From: Peptococcaceae bacterium
GTDB taxonomy: Bacteria; Bacillota; Desulfitobacteriia; Desulfitobacteriales; Syntrophobotulaceae
Reading direction: 5' to 3'
Length of the DNA stretch: 38,594 nt
Assembly: GCA_009782825.1 (NCBI GenBank)
Contig: WRII01000024.1
Location: 1 to 38,594, forward strand
In this document: in pieces, positions 23,586-30,869 of the stretch
Layout: each line of letters starts with the position of its first letter
Position numbering within the stretch: the first letter of the stretch is position 1
Notes under the pieces: generated by a model
Database searches by the model: none
Told to the model about the DNA's origin: nothing
Seen by the model: only the letters and a program-made list of their open reading frames with translations
Translations under genes and position numbers: made by a program

Positions 23586-24224
23586 TCAAATTTCGGTGAA
23601 CAAGGTCAGATCCTTAGATAGAGTCCGATATTTGAGGGAAAGAACCAAGCTTTTATATCCGAAGGGCGGACTTTCCTCACCCCTCATGAGTTTTTCGGCT
23701 GTCTGTTTCGCGCTCTTGATATCAATCCCGTAATGAACCGCCAAAAAAAGCGGCAGTTCACTGGTGCTAAATGAGCTGTATATCAGTTTTTTTTCACCGT
23801 TTTTATGTTCGTAAAGATCACACGTCATAGATTTCGTAAAATACTTGCCAAATTTAGCATCTTCACCCTCAATATGCTCGATGAGCCAATCACTGACTGT
23901 ATAGGACAGGGCAAAAGCCAACTTACTGGTGGGCCCATTTATTTCAAAGTCCAAATAGAGCCCCTTAAATGTTTGAACAAAATCAGTATGGATTTTCTTA
24001 TGTGCCGGAAAATAGGGATACTGACTTTCTATCTGTAGTTTTTCCTCGTCACCAAAATGTTGGATAACGTACTCTCCCATAAAATCCAAGCATTCTTTCA
24101 TTTCTTCACTGGTTGGATTTGCGCCGCTTAACGTTGCCGCATGATTCACAAAATCAACCAGCCCTTTGTGTTGTTTATCAATATGCTCGATATTCATTTT
24201 CATCTTATCTGTAAATTCAAACAT
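23586..24224 (-). CDS. bacteriohemerythrin with C-terminal extension
   Basis: Hemerythrins bind O2 at a di-iron centre in a four-helix bundle. Ligand candidates are visible: His14 and His19 (HIDKQH), His56 and Glu60 (HFGDE), His75 and His79 (HKKIH), and His117 with Asp122 (HIEGED). The bundle takes about 130 residues; the protein has 212, so a tail of about 75 residues follows (SELPLFLAVHYGIDIKSAKQ and onward) that I do not recognise. The ATG at 24224 is preceded by GGAAGGAAG. It lies downstream of cydAB on the same strand but behind a strong terminator, so it is probably a separate unit. Both deal with oxygen, which suggests protection of an anaerobe from O2. Confidence 0.9.
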   Translation of the reverse strand: MFEFTDKMKMNIEHIDKQHKGLVDFVNHAATLSGANPTSEEMKECLDFMGEYVIQHFGDEEKLQIESQYPYFPAHKKIHTDFVQTFKGLYLDFEINGPTSKLAFALSYTVSDWLIEHIEGEDAKFGKYFTKSMTCDLYEHKNGEKKLIYSSFSTSELPLFLAVHYGIDIKSAKQTAEKLMRGEESPPFGYKSLVLSLKYRTLSKDLTLFTEI

Positions 24225-24407
24225 TGTCTCTTCCTTCCTTGGTCAAGCCATTAAAGTTGGTTAACCTAAACACTGCACGACTGAGAATACCAATCCCGGC
24301 CGAAGGATAAAGGATATTGAACATCAATTTATTTATTCCACCAATACCCCTAATTATCCTTGTGCTTTTTCGGTGTTTAGCAAAAATAATATAAAAAAAG
24401 AACAAAA

Positions 24408-24503
24408 AAGAACCCAGACCCCCTGAAGGTGATATCCTTCACCTCAAGTTGATATCCTTCACCTGAAGGCGATATCTCAACTTGACCCGGGAGCTGGGTT
24501 CTT
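24408..24503 (-). terminator. large structured terminator downstream of cydAB
   Basis: AAGAACCCAG (24408-24417) and CTGGGTTCTT (24494-24503) form a perfect outer stem. On the minus strand the stem is followed by TTTTTTGTTCTTTTTTT, so it ends transcription from cydAB. Inside are nested complementary arms (TCAAGTTGA with TCAACTTGA, CCTTCA with TGAAGG) separated by GATATC steps, so the full 96 bases can fold into one long, bulged hairpin. This is far larger than a normal intrinsic terminator. Confidence 0.75.
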
Positions 24504-24580
24504 AATTAAAACTTTGGCCTTTTATTCTATCTGAATAAGCTCAATCTTCGCTTAGGCGCTGTGATTAAGGTGAGTTGAAC

Positions 24581-25741
24581 TTAAACGTTACGGGACGCGC
24601 CTGAAGAAACAGCAGCCGATGTGTCTTTAGCTTTCTTTAAGAATTTTCTGTAGACAAAGATCGTATAGGGAAGCATGATCACAACGCCAAGCAGCGCGAT
24701 AATCAAGCCCACCAACAGCGCCGGTTCTGTGTTGGCGGCGTTGGCGATCGTGAGAGTCGGATCCATAGTGCTACTTGTTATATTAGCTGTCAGATGTTCA
24801 CTCGTGAAATCGGTGAGTCCTGTCGGATTATACTTATCGACTGTCATCGAGTTAGGAATCAGGCGCGGGAACAAGGACGCCCCTACTGTGCCGACCACAC
24901 CCAAGCTTGCGAAAATGGAGGCAAACAGAGGTTTAATTTTTGATTCCTTTCCTGCCATGAAATAGAACAGCATTCCGCCAACAGCCAGGAGCGGGAACAC
25001 AAAGAGCGGTGGGAAATTCATGAAATTCTTGGACAGATGCGCTGCCCCGGCTAAGAAGTCATGGCCTTGCCCGCCCATAAAGGTATAGATCCCTATCACC
25101 AGAAACAGTGCCAGGCTCACTCCAGCCAACACAGGACCTTTTTTGCGCACACTTGCGCGCACGTCTTCATTTCCCGTGGCATTCAGATAGTTACAGCCAT
25201 GCCAAGCGAAGAATACCAGCGCAAAAACGCCCACGAGAACCGAGTAGGGATTGAGCAGCGAGAAGAACTTACCGGCTTCAAAAGCAGGATAACCGGCTTC
25301 ATTCACGATGAGGGGAAGCCCTCTCATGGCGTTGCCCAGAGCCACCCCGAGCAGAACAGGCAGCAGAATACTGCCGAGACCAAAGCAGGCATCCCAAACC
25401 TTGCTCCAGCCAGGCGTATTCAGCTGATAACGGAATTCAATAGCCACAATGCGCATGATTAAGGCAACCAGCACAAGCATGATGGCCAGATAGTACCCAC
25501 TGAATGTGACAGCAAAAACCGCCGGGAACGACGCGGCAATGCCACCTCCCAGAGTGATCAGCCAAATCGTGTTGGCATCCCAGAAGGGACCGACTTTTTC
25601 TATCATGTTCGGACGCTGTTTTTTGGAACTGAACAGATAAAGGCTTCCTACGCCTATATCATATCCTCCCAGCAAGGAGTACACGAGCATAACAACCCCG
25701 ACAAGAAGAAACCAAAGAACTTGTAATAATGTGACTTCCAT
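24581..25741 (-). CDS. cydB: cytochrome bd ubiquinol oxidase subunit II
   Basis: CydB is the membrane partner of CydA in the high-affinity terminal oxidase that reduces O2 to water with quinol. The 386-residue protein is of normal length and has about eight or nine hydrophobic segments, beginning with LLQVLWFLLVGVVMLVYSLLGGYDIGVGSL, written here in parts: the GGYDIGVG segment is typical of CydB. WDANTIWLITLGGG also fits. The ATG at 25741 overlaps the cydA stop by one base, with AAGGGAGG upstream, so the two are translated together. The gene ends before the large terminator. No cydC or cydD is in the window. Confidence 0.93.
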   Translation of the reverse strand: MEVTLLQVLWFLLVGVVMLVYSLLGGYDIGVGSLYLFSSKKQRPNMIEKVGPFWDANTIWLITLGGGIAASFPAVFAVTFSGYYLAIMLVLVALIMRIVAIEFRYQLNTPGWSKVWDACFGLGSILLPVLLGVALGNAMRGLPLIVNEAGYPAFEAGKFFSLLNPYSVLVGVFALVFFAWHGCNYLNATGNEDVRASVRKKGPVLAGVSLALFLVIGIYTFMGGQGHDFLAGAAHLSKNFMNFPPLFVFPLLAVGGMLFYFMAGKESKIKPLFASIFASLGVVGTVGASLFPRLIPNSMTVDKYNPTGLTDFTSEHLTANITSSTMDPTLTIANAANTEPALLVGLIIALLGVVIMLPYTIFVYRKFLKKAKDTSAAVSSGASRNV

Positions 25742-27141
25742 TAGGCTTCAATCCTCCCTTCTGTGTGAGACCCCGTAAGGGAGATCGCATCGGGACCCTC
25801 TTCTACTTTACGTTTCACCAGGAAGACATAAGCAAGTGTCAAGATAAGATAGAGCGCGACGAACAAAAGAACTGACACCAGGATTTGCTCAGCAGGAACT
25901 TTGTCAGAGATGGCGTCAGAGGTTTTCATCATACCTTGGATAATCCAAGGCTGTCTGCCAATCTCAGCGGCCATCCAGCCCACCTCCGCCGCAATGAGAC
26001 CGAAGGGAGCGCTGATCAAGGCAATCCTCAGGAAGAGCGACGAATCCTGGAGTTTCTTCCTGGCCTTCAGGAAGATCCCCCACAGGCCAAACAACAGGAA
26101 GAAAGTCCCAAGTGCCATCATCGTGCGATAGGAGAAAAAGGAAAGCAGAACAGACGGCCACTCTTCTTTGGGCACATTTTCTTCAGCGGCAGCATCCTTA
26201 ATTCCTGTGACCGGCGCATCGAAATCACCATAAGCCAAGAAGCTCAGCATTTTGGGAATGCCAATCTTTAAGTTGGTGACTTCTTTTTCCTGATCAGGAA
26301 TACCGAAAATCAGGAGCTCAGCCCCTTCCCCTTCTTCTGTGCTTTCAAAGAGTCCTTCAAAAGCAGCTAATTTGAGAGGTTGTTTTTCGACAACCTCGAG
26401 GGTATGCCAATGACCCACAACCCACTGAGCCACAGAGCAGACAAGCAGAACCACAATAGCCACACCCATGGATTTCATAGCGAATTCCTGTTTCTTCTTC
26501 TTCAAGAGATACCACGCGCTGATGCCCAGCACAAACCCGGCGCCTGTAATCAGGCACGCAATCAGGGTATGGGTAATACGGGGCATAGTGGACGGATTAA
26601 AAACAGCTTCAAAGAAGTTATCGAGCTGAACTTTTCCATCGAGCATCTCAGGATTCCCAGCAGCGTCTTTAATATACCCAGCCGGGGTCTGCATCCAGGA
26701 ATCCACGGCAACAATGATGAACGCGGAGAGCGTCGCACCGATAGCCACCATAACACTGGACACAAAGTACAAAGCTTTGCTGACTTTGCCGCGTCCCCAA
26801 ATCAGGATACCTATAAACGTCGCTTCCAAGAAGAAAGCAATGGTGGCCTCCGCCACCAGAGGCGGAACAAACATGCTGGCCGCATAGTGGGTGAAGTCTG
26901 CCCAGTTGGATCCAAACTGGAAGACCATCACCACGCCAGTGGCTGCCCCCACAGCAAAGGTGATACCGAATAGATTGACCCAGAAATAAGACAGGCGCAG
27001 ATCATCCTCAGACTTAGACTTACGGTATTTTGCTAAAAAAATCACATTTAACCAAGCCAAGCCGATGGATAGACACGGAAAAATAAAGTGGAAAGCCACC
27101 GTTACAGCGAACTGTATACGGGATAGTAATACAACTTCCAA
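25741..27141 (-). CDS. cydA: cytochrome bd ubiquinol oxidase subunit I
   Basis: CydA carries hemes b558, b595 and d and the quinol site. The 466-residue protein starts at a TTG (27141) with AGGAGGGA eight bases upstream. It has the N-terminal heme helix (RIQFAVTVAFHFIFP), GAATGVVMVFQFG, and the conserved GRQPWIIQG loop near the C-terminal part. The length indicates the short quinol-loop form common in Firmicutes. It is probably expressed under low oxygen from the promoter at 27202-27229. A divergent XRE-family regulator gene lies upstream and might control it, but no direct evidence links the two. Confidence 0.95.
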   Translation of the reverse strand: MEVVLLSRIQFAVTVAFHFIFPCLSIGLAWLNVIFLAKYRKSKSEDDLRLSYFWVNLFGITFAVGAATGVVMVFQFGSNWADFTHYAASMFVPPLVAEATIAFFLEATFIGILIWGRGKVSKALYFVSSVMVAIGATLSAFIIVAVDSWMQTPAGYIKDAAGNPEMLDGKVQLDNFFEAVFNPSTMPRITHTLIACLITGAGFVLGISAWYLLKKKKQEFAMKSMGVAIVVLLVCSVAQWVVGHWHTLEVVEKQPLKLAAFEGLFESTEEGEGAELLIFGIPDQEKEVTNLKIGIPKMLSFLAYGDFDAPVTGIKDAAAEENVPKEEWPSVLLSFFSYRTMMALGTFFLLFGLWGIFLKARKKLQDSSLFLRIALISAPFGLIAAEVGWMAAEIGRQPWIIQGMMKTSDAISDKVPAEQILVSVLLFVALYLILTLAYVFLVKRKVEEGPDAISLTGSHTEGRIEA

Positions 27142-27201
27142 ATCGCAGTCCCTCCTTAAAAATTATTTTAGTATATCTATAACATTATGGACCCTAATCA
27201 A

Positions 27202-27229
27202 ATTATATTTCAACCTGAGAATATTTCAA
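27202..27229 (-). promoter_or_regulatory. sigma-A type promoter of cydAB
   Basis: On the minus strand TTGAAA (27224-27229) and TATAAT (27202-27207) are separated by 16 bp, about 60 bp upstream of the cydA TTG. The remainder of the 476-bp gap 27142-27617 is AT-rich and contains palindromes near the XRE gene. Confidence 0.6.
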
Positions 27230-27471
27230 TACAAGTTGTAATAATATTTTCTTTGTGCGATATATGGGAACATTATTGACGTGATGCCCTAAGTAAAATT
27301 AATTATTTTAGAAATGATTCCATTTTTTAGCTCAATTTAAGAGCATTTCTTTTATCATTATCTTAGGAAATTATACTCCTATTATTTGTTAAATTAAATT
27401 CACTTAATAATAATTCCAGAATAAATTGGGGGTTTTGGGTGAATAGGCCCCTAGACGGGCTTTCCACAGAC

Positions 27472-27563
27472 ATATATAGTTACTATATATCTATTAAATA
27501 AATAATCTATATAGTAAATCTGCAAATTCTTTAAACAATTTCTGGGACTCGGGACTATAGTCC
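27472..27563. promoter_or_regulatory. palindromic candidate operators between cydA and the XRE regulator gene
   Basis: ATATATAGT-T-ACTATATAT (27472-27490) is a perfect palindrome. A partial copy (CTATATAGTA) follows at 27507-27516, and GGACTATAGTCC (27552-27563) is a second perfect palindrome. All contain a CTATA/TATAG core. They lie 55-146 bp upstream of an XRE-type regulator gene, so autoregulation is plausible. Confidence 0.5.
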
Positions 27564-27617
27564 GTGGTGTATTTGAAAATTAAAAGGCAGAATAAGCATA
27601 GGTGAGGGGAGAATAAA

Positions 27618-28346
27618 ATGCAAGATGTCATAGAATTTGGGACGATATTAAAATTTGTGCGTAAAAGCAGGCGAATCACCCAGGAAGCGCTGGCTGATTC
27701 CTGTGGGCTGGATAGAACATACATCGGATTATTGGAAAGGGGCAAGCGGAGCCCGACGATGGAAACTCTATGTAAATTATCTGTGGGATTAGATATCTTA
27801 CCATCCGTCCTCTTGGGGTACTGGGAAGACACCCTCGCAATGAAGTGGAGGGCGCAGCTACATAGCGTGATCAGGAACGCCATAGCTCAGGCGAAGAAAG
27901 AGAATCCTGAAACGTCACAAGTTCCCTTGGAAGAGCCTGCCCCTAAAGAGGCGCTCTCTGAAGATACACTGAATTATGCTGCACCTGAAAAGAACCCTCT
28001 TTTCTTTAAGGAATACGTTCACTCGAGTCAATACTCAGGCCAACACAGTTACCTGGTGGACGAGCCCACCCAGACGGATAACGTTTCTTTCCATAATATT
28101 TCCACAGTTATTGATAAGGCTATCCTTTTGGGGTTGCTGAAAACCAAAGTCAGAAAGAACGGCTATGATAAATCAACGGTTTTTGAGGGAATCCGCTCCG
28201 TTTTAACTCTTGTGCTGGCCGACGAAGCCCTGGGCCTTAACGCGGCACAGAACCAAAATATCGCGCAAAGCATTATAGACATTGTTGAAAAAATATATGA
28301 TCACAACGACGGGGACATCCTCAAAACAGGAATGGGCTCAGAATAA
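27618..28346 (+). CDS. XRE-family transcriptional regulator
   Basis: The 242-residue protein has an N-terminal helix-turn-helix of the Cro/C1 (XRE) type at about residues 7-62: ILKFVRKSRRITQEALADSC, then GLDRTYIGLLERGKRSPTME. The C-terminal part of about 170 residues is not recognised; it is mixed in charge and may bind a ligand or mediate oligomerisation. The ATG at 27618 has GAGGGGAG upstream. The gene is divergent from cydAB, with palindromic sites in between, and convergent with the YkvI-like gene. It could regulate cydAB or itself. Confidence 0.85.
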   Translation: MQDVIEFGTILKFVRKSRRITQEALADSCGLDRTYIGLLERGKRSPTMETLCKLSVGLDILPSVLLGYWEDTLAMKWRAQLHSVIRNAIAQAKKENPETSQVPLEEPAPKEALSEDTLNYAAPEKNPLFFKEYVHSSQYSGQHSYLVDEPTQTDNVSFHNISTVIDKAILLGLLKTKVRKNGYDKSTVFEGIRSVLTLVLADEALGLNAAQNQNIAQSIIDIVEKIYDHNDGDILKTGMGSE

Positions 28347-28378
28347 CCGATTATGAGTATACTATAAGGCTATTTGGG

Positions 28379-29530
28379 CTATTTGGGCTGTTTGGATTTA
28401 GCAGCTCCATGGCGGCGCCGCCAAAGCAGCCCGCAGAGGACAGCGCTGCCCAGACCCAGCACAGGATATACCGACGCGACCATATTGGAAAAACCAAAAA
28501 ATGAACACAATAACGCTCCGGCACATATGAACAAGATTGCCAGAGCCCTTTTTTTTCTGTCCTGCCCGGCAGCAGGGGACCGCGACCTGGCAGGCGACCT
28601 GTGTGACCCTTTAAAAAGCCTTTCCGTCAGACCGTAAAGAAGGCAGAGAGCGCTTGTGTAAATCTCCAAAAGGAGCACTGCGCTGTAGCCGACAGCCAAA
28701 AGAGGATGGAGCCGTGTGGCCAGGAACAGCATCGGAATTTCCCAATTAGAACTTTCTGGAAGACTGCAGGCCAAGGCTGCGAAGATACTAAGGCTTGCCA
28801 GGCCGATGCCCAAAGCTCCCAACAGAGCCCCTCCCCTCAGAACCCGAGAAGAGGAGGCCGCCTGCCCCAAAGTTGTGAGCACAGCCAAAGTGAGCAAGAT
28901 ATTGTAAGCTACGTATAACAGAGCCGCCACTCCCGGGGCCGCCAAAGGTACTCCTTGGATGAGAGGGTTTCTGGCTATTTCTACGGGAGGAAAATCGGCC
29001 AAAGACAGAGGGTTCTGCCACAGAGTCAGCGTCGCAATGAGGACGATACCCCCTATCATCAGGGGCACCACAACGCTTATAGCCATAATCACTGCACCCC
29101 GTCCCCAAAGCACTGTCAAAAATGTTGGAATCAAGATAAACAAACCTCCCACCCAAAAGGGAAGACCGACGAACTCGGCAAACAAGGCTCCGGCTCCCGA
29201 GGTCATCACGACCAAAACACCAAAATAACTGAATGTGATCATGACATCGAAAACCAGATACCAGACCGACTTGCCAAAAACCGTGTACAAGAGATCCTGA
29301 TAAGTTGCTGTCCGGCTGCGAAAAGACATTTGCATAATCAGGTTACCCATATAGAAGAAGAGAACCCCCGCGCCTAAGATACTGATGATTCCAACCGGTC
29401 CCGCAAAAACAAAAAACTGCATGATTTCCTGTCCAGAGGCAAATCCAGCTCCAACCATAGCTCCTATGAAGGCTCCGGCGATGGTGAAGGAGGAATAGCT
29501 TTTGAGGCGTTGTGGTGGCAGAGGGAACAC
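28379..29530 (-). CDS. YkvI-like membrane transporter (LeuT-fold, amino-acid/solute type)
   Basis: The 383-residue protein has about ten hydrophobic helices. The first contains AGAFIGAMVGAGFASGQEIM, a pattern typical of the YkvI family, whose members are distant relatives of amino-acid and sodium-coupled transporters. A charged loop near residues 310-328 (HRSPARSRSPAAGQDRKK) splits the last helices. The annotated start is GTG at 29530, but AGGGAG abuts it directly; a CTG a few codons later would have better spacing, so the N terminus is uncertain. A hairpin element lies immediately upstream. The substrate is unknown. Confidence 0.8.
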   Translation of the reverse strand: MFPLPPQRLKSYSSFTIAGAFIGAMVGAGFASGQEIMQFFVFAGPVGIISILGAGVLFFYMGNLIMQMSFRSRTATYQDLLYTVFGKSVWYLVFDVMITFSYFGVLVVMTSGAGALFAEFVGLPFWVGGLFILIPTFLTVLWGRGAVIMAISVVVPLMIGGIVLIATLTLWQNPLSLADFPPVEIARNPLIQGVPLAAPGVAALLYVAYNILLTLAVLTTLGQAASSSRVLRGGALLGALGIGLASLSIFAALACSLPESSNWEIPMLFLATRLHPLLAVGYSAVLLLEIYTSALCLLYGLTERLFKGSHRSPARSRSPAAGQDRKKRALAILFICAGALLCSFFGFSNMVASVYPVLGLGSAVLCGLLWRRRHGAAKSKQPK

Positions 29531-29534
29531 CTCC

Positions 29535-29587
29535 CTAATGCGGTCTCCGACCGCAAGTATTCAGGATTCAGCATTCAGGATTCAGAA
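29535..29587 (+). repeat. dispersed hairpin-plus-heptad element, copy 3 (variant heptad)
   Basis: CTAAT is followed by the hairpin GCGGTC-TCC-GACCGC (29540-29554), then AAGT and heptads ATTCAGG, ATTCAGC, ATTCAGG, ATTCAGA. The stem differs from the other copies by compensating changes (GC to TC and AC), so pairing is conserved. Confidence 0.75.
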
Positions 29588-29811
29588 TGAAAATTTTTTT
29601 TAGTGACGCTCCGCGTCCATAAGGGACTCATGATGGCTTCTATGTTATCCCCCCTGCACATGTTATCCCCCCTGCGCTTGCGCCCACCGCCAATAGGAGC
29701 TACAATTAAAGGTGTTTCCACGTCATATGACGTTCATGCATGCCTATGACATGATCACAAAAATCATTCTTACAATACCTCTTAATATATGATATGGCTA
29801 AAGGATTGGTA
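29588..29811. other. noncoding region between two repeat elements
   Basis: No gene is supported here. The stretch has a tandem pair of TGTTATCCCCCCTGC units (near 29650-29682) and a perfect 14-bp palindrome, ACGTCATATGACGT, at 29720-29733. The flanking repeat copies 3 and 4 face each other with their heptads inward. Confidence 0.6.
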
Positions 29812-29913
29812 TTAGTAACTTAGGAATTCGTAACGTCAATAAAAAACAAGAAAATCCAATACTGACCACTAACCACTGATCACTGACCACTTGCGGGCAA
29901 AGCCCGCATTAGA
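29812..29913 (+). repeat. dispersed hairpin-plus-heptad element, copy 4 (long form)
   Basis: It is nearly identical to copy 2: TTAGTAACTTAGGAATTCG, the A-rich stretch, four heptads (CCACTAA/CCACTGA types), ACTT, hairpin GCGGGC-AAA-GCCCGC (29893-29907) and ATTAGA. It has one heptad fewer and a few substitutions. Confidence 0.85.
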
Positions 29914-29944
29914 AGAGATGACTGTATTTTATGGAGGGATACCC

Positions 29945-30712
29945 ATGACTCAAAGAGACAGGCAGTTTTACACAGTGCTCATCGTGATTATTTTTAGCTT
30001 TTTCATTATTATAGGTCTGGGCCATTTCCGCACCGCACAACTTATGCGAGATATCTTGGTAGGGGAACAGCTCCAAGATACATTAACCCACATCACCCAG
30101 AGCCAAATTGATATCCAGCGGCTCAAACTGCTCAAGGAAGATCTGCAAGATCCTTATGCCCAGGAACTCAGAGGCAAATTGGCCGGCATCCGCGCGGAGC
30201 AAGGATGGGCGAATATCTATCTTGTCAGCAAGTTCAAAGATGATACGGGTCGTGGGTATTGGGGATTCCTGCTGGACAGCCGTTTCCCGGATGATCCGTT
30301 GGCTAAGGTCGACGCAGTTACGCAGGTCGACACAGTCACCTCGGCCGACACAGCCACCTTGGTCGACACAGCCACCTCGGCCGACACAATCGCCTGGATG
30401 GATCCTTCGTTTATGTTCGATGTCCCTGAGATTATTGTAGAAAAAGCTTATCGCGGCCAAACCACTGTTGGCGAGCCCTACACCACAAACACCGGCTCAA
30501 AGGTGGGAGGCTTTGCGCCGGTGGGCTATGGACAAAGCAACGAGGATGGGGACGATGTCTTGGGCGAATTTGCTGTGGCTGTCCTCTGCGTGGAATATGA
30601 TGCGGACACGGCAAATGGATTTATATACAAGACTCTTTATATTCAGTGCGGGGTTCTCGCTCTGGGGGCGGTTCTCATTTATGTGGTGACACGGAAAAAG
30701 GTGGCAGCGTAA
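29945..30712 (+). CDS. membrane protein with extracytoplasmic sensor-like domain
   Basis: The ATG at 29945 follows GGAGGGATACCC and gives 255 residues. A transmembrane helix at 9-26 is followed by an extracytoplasmic region of about 200 residues and a second helix near the C terminus (VLALGAVLIYVV) ending in a short basic tail (RKKVAA). The layout resembles the sensor part of histidine kinases or chemoreceptors (PAS/Cache-like), but no signalling domain follows. Residues of about 120-148 contain VDTVTSADTATLVDTATSAD, made by repeated DNA. I do not recognise the family. The gene lies between two repeat elements, whose hairpins abut it on both sides. It may be a truncated receptor or an adaptor for another protein. 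Confidence 0.7.
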   Translation: MTQRDRQFYTVLIVIIFSFFIIIGLGHFRTAQLMRDILVGEQLQDTLTHITQSQIDIQRLKLLKEDLQDPYAQELRGKLAGIRAEQGWANIYLVSKFKDDTGRGYWGFLLDSRFPDDPLAKVDAVTQVDTVTSADTATLVDTATSADTIAWMDPSFMFDVPEIIVEKAYRGQTTVGEPYTTNTGSKVGGFAPVGYGQSNEDGDDVLGEFAVAVLCVEYDADTANGFIYKTLYIQCGVLALGAVLIYVVTRKKVAA

Positions 30713-30766
30713 GCGGGCTGCGCCCGCAAGTATTCAGAATTCAGGATTCATAATGATTCAGAATAC
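30708..30766 (+). repeat. dispersed hairpin-plus-heptad element, copy 5 (variant heptad)
   Basis: The hairpin GCGGGC-TGC-GCCCGC (30713-30727) starts at the stop codon of the sensor-like gene and is followed by AAGT and ATTCAGA/ATTCAGG-type heptads. The head matches copy 1 and the heptads match copy 3. Confidence 0.75.
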
Positions 30767-30869
30767 TGTGAGTGTATGCTTCCGGCAGCTGGCGCCAGAA
30801 GAATAATCTCTCTCTTAATAGGAAATATTAGGAAGGAAACTTCATAAACATTCTGGGGAGGGATTTTTT

